Part shown: positions 1 through 9,271 of the stretch, piece after piece
Numbering within the stretch: the first letter of the stretch is position 1
How the letters are laid out: the number at the start of each line of letters is the position of its first letter
NCBI GenBank assembly: GCA_947484175.1
Contig: CANKOI010000001.1
Span: forward strand, 83,752-147,751
Reading direction: 5' to 3'
From: Deltaproteobacteria bacterium
Lineage (GTDB): Bacteria; Myxococcota_A; UBA796; SXON01
Length of the DNA: 64,000 nucleotides
Notes under the pieces: generated by a model
Told to the model about the DNA's origin: nothing
The model's database searches: none
The model's input: the letters and a program-made list of their open reading frames with translations, nothing else
Made by a program: the position numbers and the translations under genes

Positions 1-557
1 GCCAGGTGAGCTTCCTCGCGCTGCAGTCGCACCCCACCAGCACGAGCGTGACCCTCCGCGGCAAGTTCATTCGGGAGGTGCTGCTCTGCCAGAATCTTCC
101 TACTCCGCCCGCAGGCTTGAACACCGCCATCCCCGAGGCGAGCGAAGAGCTGCCGACGATGCGGGAGCGGGTGGCGCGCCACCTCGAAGACCCCAGCTGC
201 GCGGGCTGCCACCAGGTGATGGACCCCATCGGCCTCGGCCTCGAGAACTTCGATGGCCTCGGCCGCTGGCGAAACGAAGAGAACGACACTCCCATCGATC
301 CCACAGGGGACCTCGATGGCGACGACTTCGCCGACGCCTGGGCGCTCGCGCGCGCTGTGGCGGTGCACGACGACTTCGGGCCCTGCCTGAACCGGACGTT
401 GTTCCGATACGCGACCGGTCGTGCGGAGGCCGACGCGGAGCAACCCCTAGTGGACTGGCACGCCGACGGGCTCAAAGAAGCTGAATATCGACTGCAGTTC
501 CTGATGCGCGACATCGCGGCGGGTCCGGCCTTTCGCCTCGTGGGGAGTGTGGAATGA
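1..557 (+). CDS. C-terminal part of a DUF1592/DUF1588/DUF1585-type protein (5' truncated)
   Basis: The reading frame is open to the left edge, so this is the tail of a longer protein; the GTG at base 6 is very unlikely to be the true start. The segment GKFIREVLLCQNLP is the hallmark of DUF1588. The CAGCHQVMDPIGLGLENFD region, with a haem-type CxxCH, followed by a D-x-D-G-D stretch and FADAWALARA, matches the DUF1588-to-DUF1585 end of large exported cytochrome-like proteins common in Planctomycetes and Myxococcota. The function of the family is not established; a haem-binding secreted role is inferred from CxxCH. Its stop overlaps the ATG of the DUF1552 gene (ATGA), the usual partner of this family. 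Confidence 0.85.
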   Translation, partial: QVSFLALQSHPTSTSVTLRGKFIREVLLCQNLPTPPAGLNTAIPEASEELPTMRERVARHLEDPSCAGCHQVMDPIGLGLENFDGLGRWRNEENDTPIDPTGDLDGDDFADAWALARAVAVHDDFGPCLNRTLFRYATGRAEADAEQPLVDWHADGLKEAEYRLQFLMRDIAAGPAFRLVGSVE

Positions 558-1945
558 GCCCGTTCCGGACCTCCTCGCCGCGCGGCGTGGGCCCGCGGTC
601 TCCCAAACGTTCCGATGGCCGCGGTGCGGCGCCCTCGCGGCGCGGCTTCCTGCGCGGCGTCCTGCAAGGCAGCGCCATTTTCGTGGGGCTGCCGATGCTT
701 GAGGCGATGCTCAACGGCAACGGCACCGCGCTCGCCTGCGGGGGCGCCATCCCCAAACGTTTCGGGCTCTTCTTCTGGGGCAACGGCAACGTCCCCTCGC
801 GTTGGGTGCCCGCCACCGACGGCGCCGACTACACGTTGAGTGAACAGCTCGCTCCCCTCCTGGCCATGCAGCACAAGCTCGCCGTGGTGAGTGGGCTCTC
901 CGTGAAGGTGCCGAACCTCCTGCCGCACACCTCGGGCGCGGGGGGCCTGCTCAGCGGGATGGCGCCCCTCTCGTCGGATGGCAACGAGACCTTCGCCGGC
1001 CCCACCATCGACCAGGTGATCGCCGCGGAGGTCGGCGGCGACTCGCTGTACCCCTCGATCCAGACGGCCGCGAGTGACTCCAACGGCCAGAGTTACAACG
1101 GCCCCAACAGCCAGAACCCTCCCGAAACCGACCCCTACACGCTCTACGAGCGCCTCTTCGGGGCCAGCTTCCGCGAACCCGGCGAAGAAGCGCTGGTCGA
1201 CCCTACGCTTGGCCTGCGTCGCAGCGTCCTCGACTCCGTATCCACGGACATCCTCACGCTGCAGGCGCGGCTGGGTGCCGCCGACCGAGCGCGCCTCGAC
1301 CAGCACCTCACCGGGGTGCGCGACCTCGAAACGCGTCTCGCGCGCCTCGAAGAAGACCCCCCCTCCCTAGAAGCCTGCTCTCGACCGGCCACAGAGCCCC
1401 TCGCGGAGTACCCCGACGTCGCCGGGAGGCCGCAGATCACCGCGCGCAGCCGCGTGATGATCGACATGCTCGCGATGGCTTTTGCCTGCGACCAGACGCG
1501 CGTCTTTGGGCATTACATCTGCGATCCGGTGAGCAACAATCTCTTTCCGGGCACCTCGTCGGGCCACCACAACCTCACGCACGACGAGGGCGGGGATCAG
1601 CCCGAAGTCAACGCGATTACCATTCAGATCGTGACCGAGCTGGCCTACCTCCTCGAACGCTTCGACGCCGTGGCGGAGGCCGACGGAACGCTGCTCGACA
1701 ACTGCTGCATTCTCGGCTGCTCCGAAGTGAGCCTCGGGCAGACCCACAGCCTGGACGACATGCCGATCGTGCTCGCGGGCGGCCTCTGCGGCACCTTGCG
1801 CACCGGCCTCCATTACCGGAGCTACACGGGCGACAACGCCAGCAGCCTGATGTTGAGCATCCTCCGCGGGATGGACATCCTCGCCCCGAGCTTCGGCAGC
1901 GACGACGCGTACACCGAGGCGGGTCTCAGTGGGATCGAGGTGTAG
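554..1945 (+). CDS. DUF1552 family exported protein
   Basis: 463 aa, close to the usual length for DUF1552. A twin-arginine-like motif (SRRGFLRG) sits at about residues 28-35 and is followed by a hydrophobic stretch, so Tat export is likely. Family landmarks include PKRFGLFFWGNG near residue 75, a GLSVKVPN segment, and HHNLTHDEGG near residue 345. The gene starts inside the stop codon of the DUF1592-type gene, so the two are translationally coupled. DUF1552 and DUF1592 genes occur together in many Myxococcota and Planctomycetes; their biochemical role is unknown. The ATG is chosen because of the overlap and because the Tat motif lies at a plausible distance. Confidence 0.9.
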   Translation: MSPFRTSSPRGVGPRSPKRSDGRGAAPSRRGFLRGVLQGSAIFVGLPMLEAMLNGNGTALACGGAIPKRFGLFFWGNGNVPSRWVPATDGADYTLSEQLAPLLAMQHKLAVVSGLSVKVPNLLPHTSGAGGLLSGMAPLSSDGNETFAGPTIDQVIAAEVGGDSLYPSIQTAASDSNGQSYNGPNSQNPPETDPYTLYERLFGASFREPGEEALVDPTLGLRRSVLDSVSTDILTLQARLGAADRARLDQHLTGVRDLETRLARLEEDPPSLEACSRPATEPLAEYPDVAGRPQITARSRVMIDMLAMAFACDQTRVFGHYICDPVSNNLFPGTSSGHHNLTHDEGGDQPEVNAITIQIVTELAYLLERFDAVAEADGTLLDNCCILGCSEVSLGQTHSLDDMPIVLAGGLCGTLRTGLHYRSYTGDNASSLMLSILRGMDILAPSFGSDDAYTEAGLSGIEV

Positions 1946-2839
1946 ATGGGCAACCAGAAGGCTCCGCCCGACGGGCGTCGCGGGTTGTTGGCCTGCTCGT
2001 GGCCGCTGGTTTTCGTTCCGCTTGTCGCGTGCGAGCCCGAGGGGGAGCCGGGCGAGTGCGCGCTCGATGCCGCCCCCCAACTGGTGGTGGTGCGCACCCT
2101 CCGCTTTGCGTTGGCCGACGAGGACGGGGTGAGCCTCGGTTTTGATCTGGACGGCGAGACCAGCGTGGAGAACGGCACGAGCGGCTGCGGCATTGCCGAT
2201 TACACGAGCCCCGAAGGTACGCCGGGCATCGACAACGCGTTCACCCGCCTCACTCCCGCCTTGGAATCTACGGAGGCGAAGGTCTCCGCCATCGAGGGGT
2301 TGGTGCAGGCGGCGATCACGTCGGGTGAGTTGTTGATCGTGGTGGAGCTCGGCGGCGTGGACGACTGGAACGACGACAGCTGTGTGGCCGGTGCGGTCGG
2401 CCAGGCCGCCGGCACGCCCATGCTCGGCACCGACGGCCTCATCCTGGACGGTCAGACCTTTGACCGCGACGACGATGTGGACCGCGTTGCGCTCGCAGAC
2501 GGCAGCATTGTGGATGGGGCGTACGAAGCCGGCGGGCTCAGCGTAGACCTTCCCGTGCAAATTCTGAACGCCAGCCTCTCGTTGCCGCTCCGCGACGGCA
2601 GGATGCATGTGGAGCGTACCAGTCTCGACCGATTCGAGGGCTACTTGTCGGGCAAGGTGAGCGCGGCGTACATGATGGAGATTTCCCAGACGGAGAACAT
2701 CGATCCTGCCGTGTCCGATTTGCTTGGCGTGGTGCTGTTGGCCAACGCGGACTTCGCCGACGAGGAAGGAACGGCATGTGGCGCGGTTTCCGTGACGCTG
2801 CAGTTCGAAGCCGTGGGCGCCTACTACTACGAGGATTGA
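1946..2839 (+). CDS. Predicted lipoprotein following the DUF1552 gene
   Basis: 297 aa, ATG immediately after the TAG of the DUF1552 gene with no spacer, so it belongs to the same transcript. The N-terminus has an Arg pair, a hydrophobic stretch and a lipobox (PLVAC, Cys at about residue 29), giving a predicted outer-membrane lipoprotein. The mature part is acidic and has six Cys residues; one segment reads LRFALADEDGVSLGFDLDGE. I recognise no enzyme family. By position it resembles the extra lipoprotein often found third in DUF1592/DUF1552 clusters, which is inference. Confidence 0.75.
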   Translation: MGNQKAPPDGRRGLLACSWPLVFVPLVACEPEGEPGECALDAAPQLVVVRTLRFALADEDGVSLGFDLDGETSVENGTSGCGIADYTSPEGTPGIDNAFTRLTPALESTEAKVSAIEGLVQAAITSGELLIVVELGGVDDWNDDSCVAGAVGQAAGTPMLGTDGLILDGQTFDRDDDVDRVALADGSIVDGAYEAGGLSVDLPVQILNASLSLPLRDGRMHVERTSLDRFEGYLSGKVSAAYMMEISQTENIDPAVSDLLGVVLLANADFADEEGTACGAVSVTLQFEAVGAYYYED

Positions 2840-2842
2840 TCG

Positions 2843-3487
2843 ATGCGAACGAGCCTGCTCCCCCTCCCCGCCGCGTGGTTGGCCTTGGGCCTAGCCTGCT
2901 CGGGCAGCTCCGACACCCGGCCGCCGCCGCCCCCTCCTCCCGAAGGTGTCGTCGTTCCCGCCCTCGTTGTGCCGCCCCCGGCGGTCGTCCCCCCTGCAGC
3001 GGACGCCCGCCTCTTGCCTCCTCCTTGGGGCGACCTAGGCCTCGGGTACGCCGGCACCACCGTGCTGATCGTGGAGCCGTCCGCTGCCGTGCTTGTGACC
3101 ACCTCGGTCGCCGCGCAGGATGCCGTGGCGCTCTTTGCCGCGTGGAGCGCGGCGCTGATGGCCGCGGGTTTCACCGCCACGCCGGCCATCCCCGTTGGCG
3201 ATGACACCCTCCAGCTGTTCACGCTTGGCGAGCGGCGCATCGCGATCGCTCAGGGCATCGTTGACACCACGGCCTACGTCATGGTGGAAGACCAGCAGCA
3301 GCTGCCCAACGGCGCCATCGCGGCCAAGACGACGGATGGCGCCGTGAAGCTGCTCCTGACGGCCCGGGCTCCGCCCGCCGCCGACGGCCCGGTCGCGTCC
3401 GGAAAGAAACACCCCTTTGGCCCCGGCCGGGACAAGGTGGCGGGCAAGAAAGGTGGCGGAAAGCTGAAGGGCAAGAAGCACGAATGA
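2843..3487 (+). CDS. Predicted lipoprotein with a Pro-rich linker
   Basis: 214 aa, starting 3 nt after the previous stop. The signal peptide ends in LGLAC (Cys at about residue 19). A Pro-rich linker (two runs of prolines, residues about 30-60) precedes a compact alpha/beta-looking domain of about 120 residues, and the tail is Lys/Gly-rich (KKGGGKLKGKKH). The basic tail could bind nucleic acid, peptidoglycan or acidic polymer; nothing in the sequence decides. No family recognised. Coupled by ATGA overlap to the next gene. Confidence 0.65.
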   Translation: MRTSLLPLPAAWLALGLACSGSSDTRPPPPPPPEGVVVPALVVPPPAVVPPAADARLLPPPWGDLGLGYAGTTVLIVEPSAAVLVTTSVAAQDAVALFAAWSAALMAAGFTATPAIPVGDDTLQLFTLGERRIAIAQGIVDTTAYVMVEDQQQLPNGAIAAKTTDGAVKLLLTARAPPAADGPVASGKKHPFGPGRDKVAGKKGGGKLKGKKHE

Positions 3488-4185
3488 GTCATGCACGAAT
3501 TCTGGTGCTGGGTGGAGGCGTCGTGGCGGCCCTCGTTTCCGTCGGGTTGGCGGTCGCGAGCAGTCCCGCGCCCGCCGTTTCACAGGAGTCGGGCAATCCG
3601 ATCGACGAGAAAGGATTTGAGCTGCTGCCCCGCCCGATCTGGTCGGCAGAGCGGGAGAGGCGTTGTGGCCTCATCACGGTCGCGGAGGCGAGGCAGTACG
3701 CCGGGCTGGTGGTCACCACGACGCTCGAACTCAAGCGCGGCACCGCGCTGATGTCAGCGTGGCACTTCTACGATCCGCAACACAACCTCACGCTCACCCA
3801 GCAGGGCGCGGCCTGTTTCACCAACGTGAAGCTCAAACGGCCTCAGGGCAATTACCGTTTCGACTTCACGTTGCCGCTGGATCCCGTATCGTTCGATCCG
3901 ACCGTGAACGCGGCCGCCTCAGCCGACCCGGCGTTTCTGGCCTGCCGCTCCGCGCACCCCGAGAAGCTCGCTTCAGCGGTGGTCGTGAGCGTGCTGGTGG
4001 ATGCCGACGACTCCCTGTTCGTGAGCGCCGGCACGCGTAACGTGGACAACCTTCGTGACTGCTTAGGCAAGGCCCTCGCGGCCGCACTCGAGCCTCAGGT
4101 GAAAGGGGGCACCTTCGCGCTGGCGCGCCCCGCGGTGGTCACCGCCACGTTGCCTGTCGCGCCCGCGTCGCCCGTCGGCAACTAG
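3484..4185 (+). CDS. Predicted exported protein, function unknown
   Basis: 233 aa, with its ATG inside the stop codon of the upstream lipoprotein gene. Residues 1-25 form a typical signal peptide (ILVLGGGVVAALVSVGLAVASS). Four Cys residues in the mature part (in RRCG, AACF, LACRS, RDCLG) could form two disulfides. No family recognised. The stop codon (CTAG) is shared with the convergent amidotransferase gene, so the two coding regions overlap by 4 bp. Confidence 0.6.
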   Translation: MSHARILVLGGGVVAALVSVGLAVASSPAPAVSQESGNPIDEKGFELLPRPIWSAERERRCGLITVAEARQYAGLVVTTTLELKRGTALMSAWHFYDPQHNLTLTQQGAACFTNVKLKRPQGNYRFDFTLPLDPVSFDPTVNAAASADPAFLACRSAHPEKLASAVVVSVLVDADDSLFVSAGTRNVDNLRDCLGKALAAALEPQVKGGTFALARPAVVTATLPVAPASPVGN

Positions 4186-4913
4186 CGCCTCGGGTTCGCT
4201 TCCACCCACTGCACGAACCGCGGAATGAGGCTCTGCGCCAGCTCGGTGTCAGGGGCTTCGGCCATGACGCGGTCGATCCGCTCGGCTTCGGCGGGGTTGC
4301 CGGCGTAGTGCGACCGGTAGTAGTTCCACCGCTCGGTGGTGGTGGCCTTGCGCAGCTCGGGGTGGAACTGGGCCGCCCAGAAGGGCGCGTCATTCACCTT
4401 GAACGCCTGGTTGTGCACGCGCCGACCGGTGGCGAGCAGGGTGACCCCCGGGGGCAAACGATCGACGTGATCGTGGTGACCGAGCTGAACGTCGAGGGTG
4501 CGCGGGAGCCCGCCGAACAGGGGGTCGAGCAAGGCGGCGTCGGTGAGCTCTACGGGAAAGGCGCCGAGCTCCTGGCGAGAGTCGTCGCGGTTCACTTCGC
4601 CGCCGAGCGCGCGGGCGAGACCCTGGAAGCCGAAACAACTGGCCCAGGCGGGGATGCGGCGGTCCACGCACTCCACGAGCCGGTCGAGCATCTGGTGAAC
4701 CCACACGTGGTCGTCGAGCACGCTGTACGCGCCGCTCCCTCCGAAGAAGAGGAGGCCGGCCTCGTCGAAGAGGCGGTCGTCGAGCTGGCCGGCGCTCGCG
4801 TAGGCGACTTCGAGCTCAGGGAGGCCCGCGGAGTCAGCAAAACACCGCAGCTCCTGACGCGACATCGGGTCGGCGGGATCACGCAGGGAGACGAGGACGG
4901 CTCTGCCAAGCAT
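4182..4913 (-). CDS. Class I glutamine amidotransferase domain protein (GMP synthase GATase-like)
   Basis: 243 aa, standalone amidotransferase of the triad type. The nucleophile Cys is in ASCFGFQ (Cys93), where the family has GxCxGxQ. A GHHDHVDRLP motif lies near residue 155, and the His-Glu pair is in QFHPEL near residue 184. This is the layout of the GuaA-like GATase domain used by many uncharacterised glutaminyl-hydrolysing or gamma-glutamyl peptidase-like enzymes. There is no synthetase partner next to it, so the ammonia acceptor is unknown. It is convergent with the exported-protein gene. Confidence 0.85.
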   Translation of the reverse strand: MLGRAVLVSLRDPADPMSRQELRCFADSAGLPELEVAYASAGQLDDRLFDEAGLLFFGGSGAYSVLDDHVWVHQMLDRLVECVDRRIPAWASCFGFQGLARALGGEVNRDDSRQELGAFPVELTDAALLDPLFGGLPRTLDVQLGHHDHVDRLPPGVTLLATGRRVHNQAFKVNDAPFWAAQFHPELRKATTTERWNYYRSHYAGNPAEAERIDRVMAEAPDTELAQSLIPRFVQWVEANPRR

Positions 4914-4950
4914 CTGGACCCTGTAACTAGAAACAGGGGGGCAAGGCCTG

Positions 4951-4992
4951 GCCGGCCTCGCCCCCTACCGTCGCCGACCTGTCGCCCTCCGC
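4951..4992. repeat. 42-bp direct repeat, copy 1
   Basis: Begins GCCGGCCTCGCCCCCTACCG and ends CGCCCTCCGC. It matches 5140-5181 at 41 of 42 positions; the only difference is T versus C in CCTGTCGCC/CCTGCCGCC. Both copies have the same orientation and are 189 bp apart. No coding function is apparent. Confidence 0.9.
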
Positions 4993-5009
4993 ACGCTCCG
5001 GGCGTCAGG

Positions 5010-5038
5010 ACGAAGGCGCGTTGATAACGCGCCTTCGT
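5010..5038. repeat. Perfect 13-bp inverted repeat (hairpin)
   Basis: Arms ACGAAGGCGCGTT and AACGCGCCTTCGT with a 3-nt loop (GAT), lying between the two 42-bp repeats. No T-run follows on either strand, so a classical intrinsic terminator is not supported. It could be a protein-binding palindrome or part of a dispersed repetitive element. Confidence 0.8.
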
Positions 5039-5139
5039 GGCGACTCTCCCCCCCTCCGCCAATCCCCGCGCCGCTCGAGCGTGTGATGGCTCTCGGAGCC
5101 GCCGCGGCGGGGGCAAGGCCGAGTGCCCGCACCCCGCCG

Positions 5140-5181
5140 GCCGGCCTCGCCCCCTACCGTCGCCGACCTGCCGCCCTCCGC
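5140..5181. repeat. 42-bp direct repeat, copy 2
   Basis: Second copy of the repeat at 4951-4992, one mismatch, same strand. It ends about 90 bp before the start of the vWA lipoprotein gene, so it may lie in that gene's leader or promoter region. Confidence 0.9.
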
Positions 5182-5273
5182 CCACTCCGTTCGGCGGCAT
5201 GGGGAACTTTTTCCTCTCGCGGCTGTAAGCACCTCCGGGGACCATCGTTGTCCCGGCGAATCTGGAGTCCCTC

Positions 5274-7505
5274 ATGCTTCTCTCCCTCGTTCTCTGGTCC
5301 TGCGCCAACAAGCCGATCGACACCGAGGTGCCGGCTGTTTCTCTCGACGCCCGCACCGGCACGATGGTGCCGGAGGCCGCGACGGCCGAGCCCGCGCGCC
5401 CCGCCGTTCGGATGCCCGAAGGGGAGCCCATCAGCCGGGAGTGCTACGCCGACTCCCGAAAGAAGGCGCGCAGCGCCCCTGCCGCAAGCGTTCCCACTGC
5501 AAGCGCCCCTGTCGCGGGTGGCGGGGCCAAGGGCAACCGCGGGGACAGCGGCTACGGGTCGACCAGCGGGAGCGGTGGCGTGGCCGCGGGCCCCTCGCCG
5601 TCGCCGTCGCCGAAGCTGAAGGTGGTGGAGCGCGAAGCCGCTGCCGTACCCACCGAGCCGACCGTGGCCGCTGCGTCGCCTCCTCCGGCGCCACCCCGCG
5701 CCGAACCCGCACCGGAACCCGCAAAATGGAGCCCGGTCGCAGACGGAGCGGACCGAGCGAACGACGAGCTCACGTCGGCCCGCCCTACCAAGCCGCTGGC
5801 CGCCGCCGAATCCACCCCTTTCGGCAAGGCCGAGGAGCAGAAGGCCGACAAGGATGACACGCTCCCCGATGCCGATCTCGAGCGGTCGATGGCCACCGGG
5901 ACCGAAAAACGGCCGCTCGGCAACAAGGTTGCCCAGGAGGCCGCCCGCTTCGACTGGGGCGGCACCACCTACCTGAGCAACGACGACTCGATGTCGCTGG
6001 CATCGGCACAACGCCTCCTCTGGGCGGTGCAGCAGCGCGGCCCGGTGAAGGCCAGCGAGGTGCGCCCCCACGAGCTGCTCAACTACTTCAGCTTCGACAC
6101 TTCCCCGGTGCCCTCCGGCGACACGTTCGGCGTGAACGCCGTGGCCGAACAGACCGATGAGCACACTCTGTCACTGGCCCTCGCCATCAAGGGGATGACG
6201 CCCGAACGGAAGCCGCTCGATCTCACGCTCGTGCTCGACCGCTCCGGTTCGATGTCGGCCGAAGGGCGCATGGAGTACCTCAAGCGCGGCCTGCGCCAGA
6301 TGTCGGGCCAGCTTGAGCGCGGCGATCGGGTGGACGTGGTGCTCTTTGATGGCGACGACTGCACGCCGCTGGAGAACTTCGTCGTGGGCCGCGACGACCC
6401 CGCGCTGCTCAGCGACGTGATCAACAATCTGCAGCCCCGCGGCAGCACCGACCTCAACGACGGGCTGCGAGAGGGCTACCGGGTGGCAAAGACCCACGCC
6501 GACGTGGAGGGCCGCAACCGGCGCATGGTGCTCATCAGCGACGCGCTGTTGAACACCGGCGAGGTGAACCCCGACATCGTGTCGGAGATCGGGCGCTCCT
6601 ACGAAGAGTCGGGGATCCGCCTCTCCGCGGTGGGCGTGGGGCGGGACTTCAACGACAAGGTGCTCGACCAGCTCAGCGAGAAGGGCAAAGGTGCCTACGT
6701 GTACCTCGGCAGCGAGGCGGTCGTGGACCGCGTGTTCGGCGCCGGCTTCCGCTCGCTCACCCAAACGGTCGCTCACGACGTTCACTTCAGCCTTCACCTG
6801 CCCCCTTCCCTCGCGATGGAGAAATTCTACGGCGAAGAATCGAGCACCGTGAAGTCCGACGTGCAACCCATCCACTACTACGCGGACACCACCCAACTCT
6901 TCGTGCAGGACCTCCGCATGAACGGCAGCCGCCCCGTCCGCAGCGACGTGGTCCGTCTCACGGCCGAGTGGACGGATGTGGACACCGGTGTTGCTCGGGA
7001 GCAGTCCTTTTCCGCCACGGTTGGTGACCTCGTGGACGGGGACGCTCGAAATCTCCACAAGGGACGCGCGCTGCTCGCGTGGACAGACATGATCCTCGCA
7101 CGCAGTCTTGGGAATGACCCGTGCGGAGCGCCATTCACGGCGTGGACCGAGCGCGTGGACACGTTGGGGGAGGACGCGGAAGTTGCGTGGCTCGACAGCC
7201 TCACCGCTCCGCTCTGCGGCGCGCGTCCCACCGTCCCCAAATCGGTCGCGACGGTTTCGGGTGTTCCGTACAAGGTGAGGGTGGACGCCGACCAGGTGAT
7301 CGCCGAGGTGGAGCTGCGCTGCGGAGCCGAGTCGCGGAGCGAGGCGCTCCGCGTGGGCAGCAACGTGGCGGTGTTCGACGTGCGCCCTGGGAGCTGCGAA
7401 GTGGTGCTCCAAGGCAACGTGCCTATGGTGGCAAGTGTGCAGGTGCCGAGCGTCGGCGGCGACGTCCGCTGCCTCGTTCGGGGGGGGCGCATCCGCTGCG
7501 GATAG
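5274..7505 (+). CDS. von Willebrand factor A domain lipoprotein (YfbK-like)
   Basis: 743 aa. A short signal peptide ends in a lipobox (LVLWSC, Cys10). Residues about 20-220 are a Pro/Ala/Ser-rich spacer. Then comes the extended N-terminal vWF region (RFDWGGTTYLSNDDSMSLAS, RPHELLNYF) typical of YfbK-type proteins. The vWA domain starts near residue 315 with a MIDAS motif DRSGSM (DxSxS), plus the later RGSTDLNDGL Thr and ISDALLNTGE Asp positions. A C-terminal domain with paired Cys follows. It is likely surface- or periplasm-exposed and binds a partner through a metal ion; the partner is unknown. A GGAG sits 7 nt before the ATG. Confidence 0.88.
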   Translation: MLLSLVLWSCANKPIDTEVPAVSLDARTGTMVPEAATAEPARPAVRMPEGEPISRECYADSRKKARSAPAASVPTASAPVAGGGAKGNRGDSGYGSTSGSGGVAAGPSPSPSPKLKVVEREAAAVPTEPTVAAASPPPAPPRAEPAPEPAKWSPVADGADRANDELTSARPTKPLAAAESTPFGKAEEQKADKDDTLPDADLERSMATGTEKRPLGNKVAQEAARFDWGGTTYLSNDDSMSLASAQRLLWAVQQRGPVKASEVRPHELLNYFSFDTSPVPSGDTFGVNAVAEQTDEHTLSLALAIKGMTPERKPLDLTLVLDRSGSMSAEGRMEYLKRGLRQMSGQLERGDRVDVVLFDGDDCTPLENFVVGRDDPALLSDVINNLQPRGSTDLNDGLREGYRVAKTHADVEGRNRRMVLISDALLNTGEVNPDIVSEIGRSYEESGIRLSAVGVGRDFNDKVLDQLSEKGKGAYVYLGSEAVVDRVFGAGFRSLTQTVAHDVHFSLHLPPSLAMEKFYGEESSTVKSDVQPIHYYADTTQLFVQDLRMNGSRPVRSDVVRLTAEWTDVDTGVAREQSFSATVGDLVDGDARNLHKGRALLAWTDMILARSLGNDPCGAPFTAWTERVDTLGEDAEVAWLDSLTAPLCGARPTVPKSVATVSGVPYKVRVDADQVIAEVELRCGAESRSEALRVGSNVAVFDVRPGSCEVVLQGNVPMVASVQVPSVGGDVRCLVRGGRIRCG

Positions 7506-7509
7506 GCGG

Positions 7510-8241
<732 letters not shown>

Positions 8242-8252
8242 GGCGGGGCTGC

Positions 8253-9200
<948 letters not shown>

Positions 9201-9271
9201 CGTGGGAAATCCGGTGGCGAGGGGCGTAACTCTGCCCAAAGCGGGCCGCATCCGCAAGCGGATTGTGCGGC

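Larger units (their letters stand above)
4914..5273. other. Intergenic region with direct repeats and a hairpin
   Basis: About 360 bp without a convincing gene, lying between the divergently oriented amidotransferase and vWA genes. Both 5' regions must lie here. It holds two copies of a 42-bp repeat and one perfect 13-bp inverted repeat, listed separately. ORFs called across it on both strands are Arg/Pro/Gly-rich shadows that span the repeats. Confidence 0.7.

Noticed and set aside
1367-2608. 413-aa minus-strand ORF
   Set aside because: Lies across the DUF1552 and lipoprotein genes in antisense; no recognisable motif.
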